Below are positions 41,741-54,537 of a DNA stretch of 64,000 nucleotides, piece by piece (position 1 is the first letter of the stretch; every line of letters begins with the position of its first letter). The notes under the pieces were generated by a model. That model was not told the DNA's origin and searched no databases. It saw nothing but the letters and a program-made list of their open reading frames with translations. This stretch comes from Pictodentalium vernedei (Eukaryota; Mollusca; Scaphopoda; Dentaliida; Dentaliidae): the NCBI GenBank assembly GCA_031216915.1, contig CM062289.1:251343113-251407112 (forward strand). Reading direction: 5' to 3'. Made by a program: the position numbers and the translations under genes.

Positions 41741-44700
41741 ATTTATGCCCACGGGACGCTCCTTCCATAGACTGCAGTGGCGGCCAGTCTTATAGCTTCC
41801 TCTTAGGCTGCCACGGCGGCCAGTCTTATAGCTTCCTCAATGTTCGAAAAGCACGCAACCGCGCAGGTCCATTGTCGCTAGTTAGCTTGATCGGTGAAGT
41901 AGTTACTCATGTCCCTGAGAACTATGACGTCGCGTCTAGACGATCCGGGCTAGAAAAAGAGACATCATATAGGGTGGAGCGAACGATATGATATGCAATT
42001 ATGCTCCCCCAGTGACGACGGAAGGAGGAAACCGATAAGGTCTGAGGCCGGCTAGTCTTATGGTTTCCTCTACATACGGATAAAGTGATCTTTATATTGC
42101 ACAGGGCTATAAAACCCGATGAGTGGTGTCAGTTCCCTGTCGCTGGTGTAATGGTTAAGATTGGATACTTGGACCGTTACTCCGGATGTGTCGCATATGC
42201 ATTGTATTTAAAGCTAGTGGAAAAGTGCTCAATGATTTTAAAAAGACAAGGGCTAGGTTTCACAAGGCTTACGTCCCTTGTCTAAAACAGCTAGCTCATC
42301 CGGCAGATCTCACTCGTATGTGGGTGATGTGATGCCGGGTATGTTCGTGGCGGTCGAGAGAGAATAGTGTGTAGCGAGCACTGTTGATCAAATCCATGCT
42401 CCCCTAGGATTGATGGAAGGAAGAAGACGGCAAGTTCTGAGGTATGCACGAGCAAGAGGGAGTCCCTCTCTCTCTTTCAACAACATCGGGAGCCGGGTGT
42501 TGTTGGTAGGAACTTGCATCAGTCTGTGCCTACGTACATAGCTATTGTCCGGTAAAGAGAAAAGAAGAGGAACAAGCACTCCCGGCCGCACCTTGGCTAA
42601 GTGACTCAAGTTTCTCGGTCTTCATCGTCAAAGGTCCATCTTTAGTAAGGAGTCGCACCATCTAGTAGCCAAGGAGATGAGGCTTCATTCATCGGGTCAT
42701 CTGCAGTAATAACTATATTGGACTCCCTGTCCTAGGAGCAGCCGGAAAAGAGGCTATTCGTGACCGCTGCTCCTCAGGCCTCTGTACGGACTTGCTGTCG
42801 CAGTTGCACAGCTAATCGCAGTATTCCTGCTAAGGCAGAAGCACTCAACGTCGATCTTAAAATCTTGAGCTGTTGCATAGTGCTTATTTGGTCCAGTCAC
42901 CTACCTGTTTAGATGCTGGTGACTGTGATTCTAACCGATTTGAACATATTATGGATAGGATAACTTTCCTTCTGGAACAATTCTTGGATGGTATGGATAT
43001 CATACATTATCATTTCCTTGATCTTGTTCCAGTGATTCAAAATGCTTCAAGTTATTATGAGAAACCGCTAGCATAGTTAGACGCTGAATTCATCCGGTTA
43101 AGAGCAGGGTAATAAGATCTCTTTCCGGTTAAGTCTACATGGGTGTCACAGATCTTCGATTCTGTATACGACACCATATTTATCTTCCGGCGGAAAAAGT
43201 AATTTGGTTTCTTATCTTCTTCCTCTGTATTTTTAATCATTTGTGATGGTTCACATACTTTTAAAAACAGCAGGGGAAAACATTGAGAGTTCCTCAGCAT
43301 TGATTGAGCAGGCTAAGATCCTAGTTTTAGCCTTACCTTCATCATTTAGCTGTTCGCTCGGACGCAATTGAGAAGATAATTTCTTTAGTCAGAGCGAATT
43401 TAGTCTCATGGTCTTATGTACTTAATTTTAAGTACTGTGACGCATTGTCTATATGGAAGGAATTTTGTAGTCATTGTACCTTTTAAAATTCTTTCCAGAC
43501 ATAGTATTTATTTCTCAGTCTTAACTTATGTTAAGTGAGAGTTATGCTGATGCAACGAAGCCTTGTGTCTTCATCTTTGCATTTGACTAGGTGGAAAACT
43601 TGCCATAGGTCGCTTTAGTCTTCCAACTCTAGTTTTTATGATAAGAATCTATTCTCGTCTCTTTAAGCTGGGGTCTAATGTACCATCACCAGCAGAAAGA
43701 GTACGAGAGGTAGTCCTAGACTCAAATCGTCTATTAGGACACATAGCAAAGGTATAGGTATACCTAAGTCTTTGATGGTAACCTTTCATTATTGTAGGAT
43801 TAAACTACAAGAAAGCATCTATTCTCGACTCTTTAAGTTGGGGTCTAATCGACCACAGCCAACAGAAGAGTAGGAGAGTTGTCCTAGACTCAGTTTGCTT
43901 ATAAGGCTCATAGCGAAGGTATAGGTATCTCTCCTATATATAATTCTGTAGGTTTGTCTATACAACCACTTGGATAGGGGTTTCTTGTCAGACTGAGTTA
44001 CTGATCAGACTCCACTGAGCCGGTGGTTCGAGGCTCTTATAGAACTCGGTCCAGCCGATTTTGACTGGAAGTTGATAATTAGGTTATTTATGATTATCTT
44101 TCAGTCGAAAAGCGAATGTTCGGCAATTGCAGCGAGTATAGTTCTTTAGATCATTTGTATTGTGAACTAGATAATGTCTCATGGGATTTATGATAGGATT
44201 CATGTATCTCACTATTCATTTGGCTGGTTCATCTGTTTCACAGAGCGAATTATTTCAGTCGATAAGCGAATGTTCGCCAATTGCAGCGAGGATAGTTCTT
44301 TAGATCACTTGTATTGTGAACTAGATAAAGTCTCATGTGATTTATGATAGGATGATAGGATTCATGTATCCCACTATTCATTTGGCTGGTTCATCTGTTT
44401 CACAGAGTGAATTAACCAGCTGTTTGGCTCGCTTTTTTCTGTTATCTGACACATTAACTGCGATAGTTTTATGCGCCGGATGGTGTTGTGTGGAGCGGCT
44501 TGGAATGTTTTTTCGATAGGTCGCTTACACACATGTCTACTCCAGTTATTAACTGGAGTGGTAGACGTTTTTCCCTCTTGACCTGTTTTGTTTTAGAGAA
44601 TCTTTTAACATAAGGTCAAGTTTGGGCATGTATTTTAGATTCAACGTATAAGTAAGCACTGGCTCTATCTGGCGCTTATTTTAACTGTTTGGCTATTATA

Positions 44701-45973
44701 TGATCTTATGTGGGATCTCTTCAGGATAGTTAAGTTTTTCGGTGCATGGGAATAATAGTTTCCATTATTTGTGTTGCCAGTATAAGGCTTTTGAGCGCAT
44801 ACATTGACGCTCAGCCGTTTTCATGGGTATGAATGATAGGATATGTGTATCCTTCAATTCATTTGTTTCTATTGATTTCATTGAGGTTATGGAGTCTGCT
44901 ATTGAGCATTCGCCAGAAGCTTCCCCATTAGAGGGTTTTCTTCTTTAAGGGAAGTTTTTTTCTTCATGTCATTCTCTGCTGTCAGTGGCAATACGGGGTA
45001 TTCAGACGTGAAGTAGCTTTATGGTCTCTATATTATTGCTGTCTGCATCAGCAATGATTAAGTAATGTGGGTGAGGAGGATTCAACATATATTTGAATCC
45101 CCCCCACACACTCACGCTGTTGCGTATATATTTTTTTAATACATACATACTTTGCATCTGGGTCGTGTTGGATGGCACCATTATACGCATACATGCAGTT
45201 CTGTTTCATTTGTTTCCGGTATTTACTTTCTGATTTTGGAGCCAGTTTCTCATACCTACTTCCATTTCTAGATTCCGGTCTCTATTTTGTCGGTTCTCAA
45301 ATCGCATATTCTCACGTGCTTATAGTTGTAGATACCAAATTGTACACGTTGGAGAGTGTTTTTACCGGATTTAATATTACAGGTGCCTCCAGTGAATGAT
45401 CTTGAAGCGTGTTTTCTCTGCAGAGATTGTTCATCTTATCCCGCTTTTGTATGTATATGTTATAATTGATTTTTCACTGATTTTGTCGTACCTGTATACG
45501 GTGTCTGCAGTGCATATTTTATAGCGGATAATGTTATTTACTAAAATCATCACTATAGCCTTGGCTTGTGAAGTGGCGTTAAGCACCATTTATTATTCAT
45601 GAATTAATTTTTTGAGTGCCTGATCGATATTGATTTATATCGTTTCCAGGTACTGCTTATTGATTCTAGAGCTCTCCCCTCTTTCTTTTGAAGTTATGTT
45701 CAATAAAAGGGTGGGGGGTGTCATTTTGTCCACTTCTCTGCCTTATGGGGTATGTAACTATTGAGGATGCTGTCTTGTCCGTACTATGTTCGGCGATCAG
45801 CTGCAGTATTATTGTGTGGCGTAGGCTTATGGGAAATTTCCTCTCATTCTCCGTATGCCTTAATTATTTTTAGGGCCTAGACCAGACTAGTCTCTAAAAT
45901 TGTTTGTTACATCTTAATTAACATGATTTTATGCTTAGATTTAGGATGTACATAATTGGGATACATATTAGGT

Positions 45974-46006
45974 TATGTCTCTTCTATTATGGTATTAAGA
46001 GACATA
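45974..46006 (+). promoter_or_regulatory. Conserved 3' stem-loop (DIRS F)
   Basis: Arms tatgtctct / agagacata, followed by catgtaattc. Pairing is kept although the bases differ from those of D-inner. Confidence 0.6.
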
Positions 46007-46101
46007 CATGTAATTCTAATTTCTTCATCATGGATTGAAGGATTTGATCTATGTTGATCTACTATTTCCGAAGTTCTTGGCCCTCCTCCTTTTTACGATT
46101 C

Positions 46102-46190
46102 AGCTAAGTCTGGGTCATTGGTTATAGTATAAAAATATGAAAAAATTTATAGTAATTTATATATTTTTTATACTTACAAATGACCCAGAC
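46102..46190 (+). repeat. DIRS internal complementary region (element F)
   Basis: Left-end complement ending tatagtataaaaat joined to the right-end complement starting atgaaaaaatttatag. The join predicts exactly the outer ends observed at 39,463 and 46,475. Confidence 0.85.
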
Positions 46191-47257
46191 AGGAATGGCC
46201 CTCCCATGAGTGGGCTGAATTATTATAATCTTTTTTTTATACAAAGAATGAATTATTTGGCACAAGATTTGGTGACTTCCTGGAGTCTGCAAATGCGCGG
46301 AGGGTAAAATGTATGGAGGGCCAGATAGGACTTCTAATTTTCGGTTTTGCATGCAAATGTTGGGGATTGGGGGGCAAAATTTGTGTTTGGCCCTAGATAT
46401 TTTTGGGTTAGCACCAGCTAAGTCTGGGTCATTGGTAAGTATAAAAAATCTATAAATTACTATATATTTTTTCATGTTTTTCTATTAGGATACACAGTAT
46501 GTATTATTCCAGTGGTTTAGCTTTAATTAGTTAGTGGTTGTCCACACTTAGGCTTTATTGGGTCAGCCTTGGGGCACTTTGGCTTCATTCCAAATTTTTC
46601 GAAAAATTTTTTTTTTTTTTTAAATTTTATTCGAAATTTTTTGTAATTGTCTGTGTTATGTATCCTTGTGATGTTTATTTTTGGAAGTGCAGCAGACTTA
46701 TGTTTTTGGCTTCATTATTATTGTTGCTGTTATAATAATTGGTACTTAGTGTAAGTCCAGAAAGCCTCGGAATAAAGGCTTGTTGTTTGCCGATAGTCGC
46801 GGCACTCCTTCAGTACTTGTACTTGGGATGCGAACGTTGGAAAAGGGTGTCAACCTGTGTGGTGGACGATGAAGTTCCGATGAGAGCCTTCACCACTGGC
46901 TAATACTATTCTTTCAGTCTCTTTTTCAGAGGAACAAGAACATGGTGATGGTACTTTGACACCTGTCCGTTATGTTCTGCTGTTGTTATTGCACTCAGAT
47001 GAGCCGTGCTCTGATGAGTTAAATAGAGCTAGCTGCCAAGGTGCTCATGATATTTGCACAGGATTAAAGCCAGAGTAGCTTAATTCTCTGCATGCACCTA
47101 GCTCGATCGGTGCAGTGGTGGTGCCTTTTTAGGGAGCTGAGATGCCTGGTAGTTCTGTTGCGGTCAAGTAGTATAATATGGGTAGAGCGGGCACCTTATA
47201 ATATAAAGCTCACCCAGCGACGATGGCAATAAGGAGAAGAAGCCTTTATGTTTATCT

Positions 47258-47890
47258 ACGGGATGCTCGGCGAGAACTGGGGGCAGATCACGAGTTGGAA
47301 ACCCTCTCCGTCCCGTTCGCAGTCGGGGTCGACTGTGTCCATTGCAAGAAACTATAATTAGCCGGAACTTGCGTTGGGATGTTCCTTCCACAATGCAGCC
47401 TGCGTCAGTTGCGGTTATGGCTTCTTCTTACATGGAAGCGCTCGTAAAGGGGATTAGACTACAAGTTTCTTAGTGGGATACTCGGCGAGATCTGGGGCCA
47501 GATCGCAAATTGGAGAGCGTTCTACATCCTGTTAACAGTCGGGGTCGACTGTTTGTCTGTTGTGAGAAACTTAAATGAGTCGGAGCAATGCTCCTTCCAC
47601 ACTTCAGCCGGGGTCGGCTGTTGTTACGGCTTCCTCTGCTTCCATGAAAAAGCATGCTGAAGGGTAGAAGCCTACAAGTGTCTAAACGGAACACTCCACG
47701 AGACCTGGAGCCAGACCACAAGCTGGAGATCACTCTCCATTCTGTCGGCAATCGGGGCCGACTGTTTTCGCTTCAAGAAACTTTAGTGAGTTGGGACGCC
47801 CATTCACGCATGCGGTTCAGGATGCTCCTTCCATGCTGCTGCCAGGGCCGGTTGCAGCGGTGGCTTCTTCCTCTGCTTCATCGATGAAGC
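47258..47890 (+). repeat. Three tandem copies of a gag segment (DIRS E)
   Basis: Units marked by gatgctcggcgagaac (about 47,264), gatactcggcgagatc (about 47,478) and aacactccacgagacc (about 47,691), with a period of about 213 bp. Each contains a hairpin of the gatctggggccagatc type and a gtcggggtcgac palindrome. It corresponds to the same gag region that is amplified in F. Confidence 0.8.
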
Positions 47891-48984
47891 ATGTTAGATT
47901 GCAGACTAGCTAACTGACTTCACATGTTCATGCTGTTCCACGGAGATGTTCCCAATCTTCACCACCGAAGTCGGATTAACCTGTGGCTAGTCGTTCGAGG
48001 CATTTTTATACGGGACATGCATCGAAAGATCTGGGGACAGATCTCCGTCCCTTGAGCAGAATATGGTGAAGAAGCGGTTAATCGCTGCTCTCCAAGCCTC
48101 GTTCACGGTCCTGCTGCCGCAGATTGCGCAGCATATCTCAGCATCCCAGTAGTCGCAGGTTCTGTCGTCAACAGTCTCCGGAAGTGAGCTGTCGGATGGT
48201 GCTAGATTGGTCCAGTCATATGTACATTCAGATTGTGTCGACCATGTTTCAGATGGTGAGAGGGCTACAGAGGTTGATTCTCCATCCCTCACGGATCGAC
48301 ACATTAAGACTATTAATTTTTATTCATAAGCTCTTCGAATCTTGTTCCATCTGAACAGAAGTCTGCGTTTGCTAGGCTAAAAACAGCTTAAGGTACCGGG
48401 CGAAGGAAAGACGAAGATCTGTCCTTCCCTGATTTTTTGGCTCAGGTGTTGAAGGCTTTTGGTCCGATTAACGATGCCTCCCTTGGCTTAGCAATAGTAT
48501 AAGAAAGGCAATGATCTATTCCTTATGAATTTAAGATCGATAGCTCATAGATAGGCTGAGACCGCTGTCTTGTCAGGAATAGAGCTGTTAGAAGGATTAA
48601 GTACGTCTTTTCCTTCTCGATGTTCTATTCCTAGGCGTCCGAGGCATTTAGTGCTATTGTGGACATCACAGTAGCCTTATGTACAGTTAGAGCGGTCTTT
48701 TCTTATACATTAGCAGCTAACGTCGTAAGTCTCTGTTTAGTGAGCTGTCTAAGGTTGCAGGGTATCACACAGATATCTGTCTTCACCGATATATAACTTC
48801 TAGGCTGTGCTAGCTGCGCTTAGACCGCTAGCTTTTTAGAATAAGGCCGTTAGATGGAAAGATTACATTTTCCTTCGCGGTGTAGTATGCCTAGGTGTCA
48901 CAGACAATAAGTCCTATTGTTGTCACCTTAGTTTGGCTTATGTGATCATAGTGTTCTTCTTCTTTTGGTTTGGTTCTGTTTTTG

Positions 48985-49125
48985 CTAGCCACACTTGGTG
49001 CCATTTTCGCCATTTTGGTGCCCGTTTTGCCAGTCACACTTGGTGTCGTTTTCGCCAGTTGGTGCCATTTTCACCAATGAGAGTTGGTGCCATTTTTGCT
49101 GGGTGCCTTTTTTGCCTGCACCCAT
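48985..49125. repeat. Short tandem repeat, ttggtgccattttcgcca type
   Basis: About six imperfect copies of an 18-30 base unit (cacttggtgccattttcgcc, ttggtgcccgttttgccag and similar) within the decayed body of DIRS E. Confidence 0.7.
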
Positions 49126-51178
49126 TTTTATCAAATCTATTGTTGTGGATTATATTTCCACTCGATGGATTGGATATTATGTCTATATGGTGTATTATTT
49201 GACGACATGGCATACTGTCTTGATTTCAAGGGATATGTTGACGCTGTTTCAGCTGGTATATTCCTTGCAATAGTGCCATGTTCATCACGTCCCCTTCCGT
49301 CCTTAGTGGCATTATGGAGTCGGTCAGATGTGAGGGAGCCCTATGGTTTCTATACTATTCTAGATAACTAACACTAAAGCATTACAAGTCATGCCGGGTT
49401 AGTGTCATTATGCTTGCTTTGACTAACTATAAGCTTTTTAGCTTATTACTCTTTATTGAGAATAGCAGCAGCAATATAGCTTGGGAATGTGGCATGAAGC
49501 TTCTTTTTTATATAGTAAAAAAGGAATTTGTCACTGTTCCAAGCTTTAATATTACTTTGCCGGCCTTACTTATCTAGCGATGCAAGTAATACGTGTGAGG
49601 GGGGTTCGATATGATTTATTCGTTGAACCCCCCCCCCATCCCCTCCCCCCCCCCCATGCCAATATGTTAAGAGGCGATTACAGGGCAGGACTTAGTGCCC
49701 TTCCTGTAAGCCTTGTATGCATTCAATTATATGCATGTCATTGCTCTTCGATTGGCAGGTGGGTTGTGGTCTAATGGCGACATCAGGGGCGCATCCACTT
49801 GAGTTGGTTTGCTTCTGGTGGTTGATCGTTCATAAGTTGTATATGAGCATATAATTCCTGAACAGTAACTGTATTTGGATTCCAAATTCTATCATGAATA
49901 CGTTCGGTTGATATTACTAGCCTTCATGTTCCTGTGTGGCAGGCATGTTGGTTATCGGGCCGACATTCTCCAAAGGTGGAAATTAATCCATTCTGAGAAG
50001 TTACGCTCAGAGTTATCTGTTTTTCTTCTGGCGTATGAGTCTATTCATTAACGTCATTTTATTCCTTCAAGTTTCCTTGTTAGTTTTTGTATTGCTCGGT
50101 CACGCCTTTTTATACAGGCTGCATTCAGATGAGGATACAGACGGGATTCTGTTGATTGCGTGCATAATATGTATATATTATTAGGCAGATGTATTACGGA
50201 ATAGATTCTCTTAAATTTTTCTCTGCGTTAGTTTTGAGCTTATGAGAATTTTGGGGCTAGTTGGATCAGTTATGGAGTTTCCAACAGGCTGTCTATGCAT
50301 ACGTTCTTTTTTTTGGCTTCATTATTCGGAGTGGTGCATTCTTTCTCCGAATAGTCATTGGTTTTAACGGACATAGGGAACACTGAATTATTTGGTCCAT
50401 GATGGATTTTTTTAATCACATCCCGTTCCATGTTCTGAATCCAGTTTTCAACCGACAGCAGTACACAAGGCATATTCCTATTCTCGTATATTTGTTCGGT
50501 TACAATTCGGAGTTACATTATTGAAATTAATTGTACGCCTGAACATGGTCGCCTGTCTGTTGGCTCGGAAGCATTAAGTTCTATCAGATAACTTTCCATT
50601 GGGATTCAATTAGACAAGTTTAAGGTTGTACATATTGATATCACCGGTTTTCAACCTATCTACGTATTCCGGATGCGACATGCATTTTGAAGCTTGTGAT
50701 TTTAATAACCGGGATCACCACAATATAGCCTTAGCTGCTGATGTGGCATTAAGCACCAATAAATTAATAATAATTAATAGCCGGATGCCTTTTAGATGAA
50801 TATATATATTATTTGGTACCACTTTTTCTCTGATTCCAGACCACTTTCCTCTTTGTTTTGAAGTTTATTCCTTCAAAATAAGGTGGGGGGTGGAGGGAGT
50901 GATTTTCTCTTTACCTCTTCTGGCCTTATAATAAGTGTGTAATTATAAGTGAAGCTGTTATAGTCTGTAGATGATTATTCTGATCTTATGTACAGCTTGA
51001 TACATTATATGGCGTGTGTTTGTGGGTGTTAGTCTCTCAATCTCGGACACGCTTTTCCTAATTTTAATTGTCTTATTCCAGATTAGCCTTAAAATTGGGG
51101 GCTTGTTACACCCAATTAGCGTAATCATTTATGCTAAGTAATGGGGAATTATTTGGATATTGCTCCTTATTTCGGTGG

Positions 51179-51211
51179 TATGTCTTCTCTATTGTTGTAT
51201 AGAGAGACATA
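51179..51211 (+). promoter_or_regulatory. Conserved 3' stem-loop (DIRS E)
   Basis: Arms tatgtcttctctat / atagagagacata, nearly identical to G at 3,978-4,010. Confidence 0.6.
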
Positions 51212-51224
51212 TAGGTAATTCCTT

Positions 51225-52546
51225 AAATTATTAGCTTAGCATGACAAAGTCAAGATAAGCTATTACCATCACACGTGCGGAAGTCTGTTAGTCTGTGAGT
51301 CTGTTCACATTTTCATTTAGCATAGGCTACACCACGTAGTTCTTGTCCGATCATAACAAAATTTCATATGCAGGTCTGAGGTTATGTCTAGATGAGAATG
51401 TCCCCTTTTGGTCACGATCGGTCAACCGGGATGGCTGCCCGAGCCAAAAACCTTTAGCACAGTCTACAGGTCATATTTACAAAGGGATTTCATGGTAACT
51501 TGATTGGATGACTCTGTATAATATCTATTTTGGTCATGATCTGTCTACCGTGATGGCTGCCCAAGCCCGAAACCCCAAAACTTTTAGCGCAGTCTACAGG
51601 TCATATTTAATATTTCATTGTAACTTGGTAGGATGACTCTGTATGATGTCTAGATGAGAACTTCCCCATTTGGTCGCGATCTGTCAGTCATGACGGCTGC
51701 CTGAGCCCAAGGCCTGAAAACCTTTATCACAGTCGAGAGGTTGTATTTATGGAGGGATTTCAAAAACCTTTAGACAGTCTACAGGTCATATTTACAAAGG
51801 GATTTCATGGTAACTTGGTAGGATGACTCCATATAATGTCTAGATGAGAATTTCCTCTTTTGGTCGCGATCGGTCAACTGTGATGCCTACAGCGGCCCTA
51901 AGCCCAAAAACCTTTAGCACAGTCTACACAGGTCATATTTATGAAGGGATTTCATTGTAACTTGGTAGGATGACTCCAGATAATGTCAAGATGAGAATGT
52001 CCCCTTTTGGTCGTGATCGTTCATCTGTGATGGCTTCCCGAGCCCAAAACCTGAAAACCTTTAGCACAGGCTACAGGTCGTATTTATGAAGGGATTTCAT
52101 TGTAACTTGGTAGGATGACTCAGTATAATGTCTAGATGAGGACGTCCCCTTTGGTTGCGATCGGTCAACCGCGATGGCTTCACAGGCCCAAACCCGAAAA
52201 CCTTTAGCACAGTCTGCAGGCTGTATTTATGAAGGGATTTCATTGTAACTTGATAGGATGACTCGTTTTGGAATAATTTCACTGTAACTTGGTAACTTTG
52301 GTTGACATGCATTAACTGTGAGGGCCACATTAACCCACCCCTCAAGTCTTTAGTACAGTGTACACCTCAAATTATTTTTTTGAAAAACATAGCATACAGG
52401 GAGAACAGAAATTAACACATTCTCAAAAAAATGATCGCAATTCTTGTATTTCATAATCCTTTCATAAACATTGAACATTATCCTTTTCATCAAACACAAT
52501 ACACATTCAAGTAAAGCTACAGTGTCATTGACACTTTCACTAATCT
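51225..52546. mobile_element. Tandem-core interspersed element 3 (pearl/HINE-like) in DIRS E
   Basis: Lead-in with gtctgttagtctgtgagtct, then about six direct repeats of about 145 bp (gatgactc at about 51,508, 51,633, 51,823, 51,970, 52,115 and 52,258). The units contain cctttagcacagtctacagg and ggtcaaccgtgatggct-type text. Element E resumes with cttttcaccttgggagttct, matching G near 4,027-4,050. The overall design equals the element at 2,483-3,797, but the repeat unit is unrelated. Confidence 0.6.
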
Positions 52547-52638
52547 CCTTTTCACCTTGGGAGTTCTAATGCAGGCTAAGAAGCTGTATTTTATCTGCTA
52601 TTTCTTTAAGTCCTAGGCCCTCCACCTTTTTACTATTC

Positions 52639-52726
52639 AGCTAAGTCTGGGCCATTGGTTTTAGTATAAAAATATGATAAATTTAAAGTAATTTGTATAT
52701 TTTTTATACTTGCCAATGGCCCAGGC
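52639..52726 (+). repeat. DIRS internal complementary region (element E)
   Basis: Agctaagtctgggccattgg...agtataaaaat joined to atgataaatttaaagtaatt...cttgccaatggcccaggc, as in G. Confidence 0.75.
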
Positions 52727-52838
52727 GGGGATGGCCCTCCCATGAGTGCGCACTCATATCTCCCCACTGAGTTATCACTTCAGTAGACACAACTGGGAAG
52801 AATGATGTTGGCACCAATCAATCCAGAAAATAAGCAGA

Positions 52839-53050
52839 CTGACGTCTGCAAAATGAGGTCCCCAGAGGGTGAATTTAGAGATGCTACCCTGCACAGCATG
52901 GTAGCATCACTAAATTTACCCTCTGTGAACCTCAATCTGAATCAGGGTCTCAAAACTAAACAGAACGAGGTACCCAGAGGATAAATTGGCCCACTGTATG
53001 GGATAGCATGATCAAATTCACCGTCTGGGACCTCATTCTGTAAATGTCAG
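52839..53050. mobile_element. Foldback MITE between DIRS E and D-outer
   Basis: About 212 bp with inverted ends of about 36 bp: ctgacgtctgcaaaatgagg on the left, and on the right the complement of cctcattctgtaaatgtcag. The left half is itself a hairpin (agagggtgaatttag...ctaaatttaccctct, about 52,866-52,923). No coding capacity. It lies between the truncated right repeat of E and the left end of D-outer. Confidence 0.75.
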
Positions 53051-53059
53051 ATGCCTTAT

Positions 53060-53458
53060 ATTTTTATACTGTACCAATGACCAAGACATAGCTGGTGCTA
53101 ACTCTTAAAATATAGGGCCAAACACAAATTTTGCCCCCCAATCTCCAAAATTTGCATCTAAAACCAAAGAAAACATGTCCTGAATGGCCCTCCACACTTC
53201 ACCTCTACTGCGCATGTGCAGTGTCAAGGACGTTCCGAAATTGGCACCATTAATCATTCTAAGTTTGGCCCTTCATCAGTTAACATCTGACTGATCTTTG
53301 TACTTGTAAATCTCAGTTTAAATGATGCCAGACACATAAATATTAGTGAAATGGTGATTCTAAGGAGGATAGAGAAGGAGGAGAGGAAAAATGTGTGACA
53401 GAATATTATCAGGGCTGTAACTTAAAATTTTTTAATGAAATTATGTTAAGTTACCTAT
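53060..53458 (+). mobile_element. DIRS element D-outer, left segment
   Basis: Left inverted repeat and leader start of a C-like DIRS element (atttttatactgtacc, gcaccattaatcattcta), nearly identical to 19,277-19,675. It breaks off at ttacctat, where D-inner is inserted, and resumes at 60,588 with tttcgaggcagcagccattt. Element C has the uninterrupted version acctattttcaaggcagc. Confidence 0.9.
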
Positions 53459-53660
53459 ATTTTTATACTGTACCAATGACCCAGACTTAGCTGGTGCTAA
53501 CTCTAACAAAACCAGGGCCAAACACAAATTTTGCCCCCCAATCCCCAAAATTTGCATCCAAAACAAAAAGAAATCATGTCCTAAAGGACCTCCATACTAC
53601 GCCTCTACTGCGCATGCGCAGTGACGCAGACGTCCCGAAATTGGCGCCAATTATCATTCT
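53459..53660 (+). repeat. Left inverted terminal repeat of D-inner
   Basis: About 202 bp. It contains the tgcgcatgcgca palindrome at 53,609-53,620 and ends at attatcattct. It pairs with 60,359-60,587. Confidence 0.92.
53609..53620. promoter_or_regulatory. NRF-1-like palindrome in left terminal repeat
   Basis: Tgcgcatgcgca fits the consensus binding site of animal NRF-1 (core GCGCATGCGC). Perfect copies also lie in the right repeat (60,399-60,410) and in elements A (9,286-9,297) and C (19,429-19,440; 26,011-26,022). A promoter role is inferred. Confidence 0.5.
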
Positions 53661-54020
53661 CTGTTTGGCCCTTCATCAGTCAACATCTCACTGATCTTTG
53701 TGCTTGTAAATCTCAGTTTAAAGGATGCCAGACACGTAATTTTTGGAGAAAATGTGATTCGAAGGAGGATAGAAGGAGGAGAGGAAAAAGAAGTGACAAA
53801 AAATAATCAGGGCTGTACTTAAAAATTTTTGACGAAATTATGTTAAGTTGCCTATTTTCGAGGCATGGGCCTCTTGTTATCATTCTTGCTAATTGTTGCA
53901 CTGCTTATTCAGTGTTTCCTCTCCCCTAGCCTTCTAAAGTCCCCCCTTGCAATTCTCCCATGTTTTTGGCATATTTTTGAGAAATTTCATTTCTAAAATT
54001 TCCTGGGAGAGTTGCTTGGT

Positions 54021-54148
54021 TACAGAATGTTTTCTGTTATTTTCCCCATAGTTACGTTTTCACCCATGGGTGTATAACGTTTGTGTTCTGCATCTTCCAT
54101 CTGATATTCTACAGATTCTCCCCTGGGAGTCTCTGTTTTGCATCAGAT
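54021..54148 (+). promoter_or_regulatory. Structured leader upstream of Gag (D-inner)
   Basis: Three inverted repeats in a row: tacagaatgttttctgtta (54,021-54,039); a cacccatgggtg stem within tacg...cgt (about 54,053-54,080); and atctgat / atcagat separated by about 36 bases (54,099-54,148). Equivalent structures occur in A, B, C, E and F, some with paired base changes. Confidence 0.55.
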
Positions 54149-54537
54149 AGAGTGTAATTGATGACTGATTCCGGGCCAGTTTTTTCAGTGCCTGGAGTCA
54201 TGTGTTTTTACACTGTTTGTTTTCATTGGCAACAGCCTTTTTTGAGGGGGGCTGTTTGCCTTTGCTGTAGTTTATCTCACTATAAGATACATTTATATTA
54301 TCCGAAAGTGTCTCATTAATTATTTAATATAAATTTAAAATTTTTGACCACACTTTGCCATCGGATCCATCGGGGCTCAACGTTACTTTTCAGCAACTTG
54401 GGCTTCGCTGAAAAAATATTTTTTCAAAATTATTTTGTTTTGCAATTGTTTTTTCATTTATTAATGGATCATGTTATTATGTATCTTTGTGTCAGGGGAT
54501 TTTGCGAGTAACTAGGACTTATTGTTGTTCTTTCACA

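Larger units (their letters stand above)
39463..46475 (+). mobile_element. DIRS element F, nested in E
   Basis: A 7,013-bp element with left end atttttatactgtaaccaat and right end ...attttttcat, as predicted by its internal complementary region (46,102-46,190). After it, element E resumes with gtttttctattaggataca and a second copy of the gtccacacttagg segment. Gag is present only as a decayed sequence with a sixfold tandem repeat. Traces of reverse transcriptase (about 44,395-44,490) and of the later methyltransferase-like region (about 44,820-44,960) remain. Two local duplications are visible (43,648/43,823 and 44,100/44,240). No intact frame. Confidence 0.85.
38626..52818 (+). mobile_element. 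DIRS element E (decayed; contains element F)
   Basis: Left end atttttatactaaaaccaat at 38,626, with the ggccca-type end also seen in G. It is interrupted by DIRS F (39,463-46,475) and by a tandem-core element (about 51,225-52,546). It keeps leader hairpins, heavily decayed gag with threefold tandem repeats, a reverse transcriptase remnant (about 49,955-50,050, ACATTCTCCAAAGGTGG against the DILQRY codons), C runs near 49,627, a 3' stem-loop (51,179-51,211) and an internal complementary region (52,639-52,726). The right repeat stops after gcaccaat at about 52,817. Confidence 0.8.
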
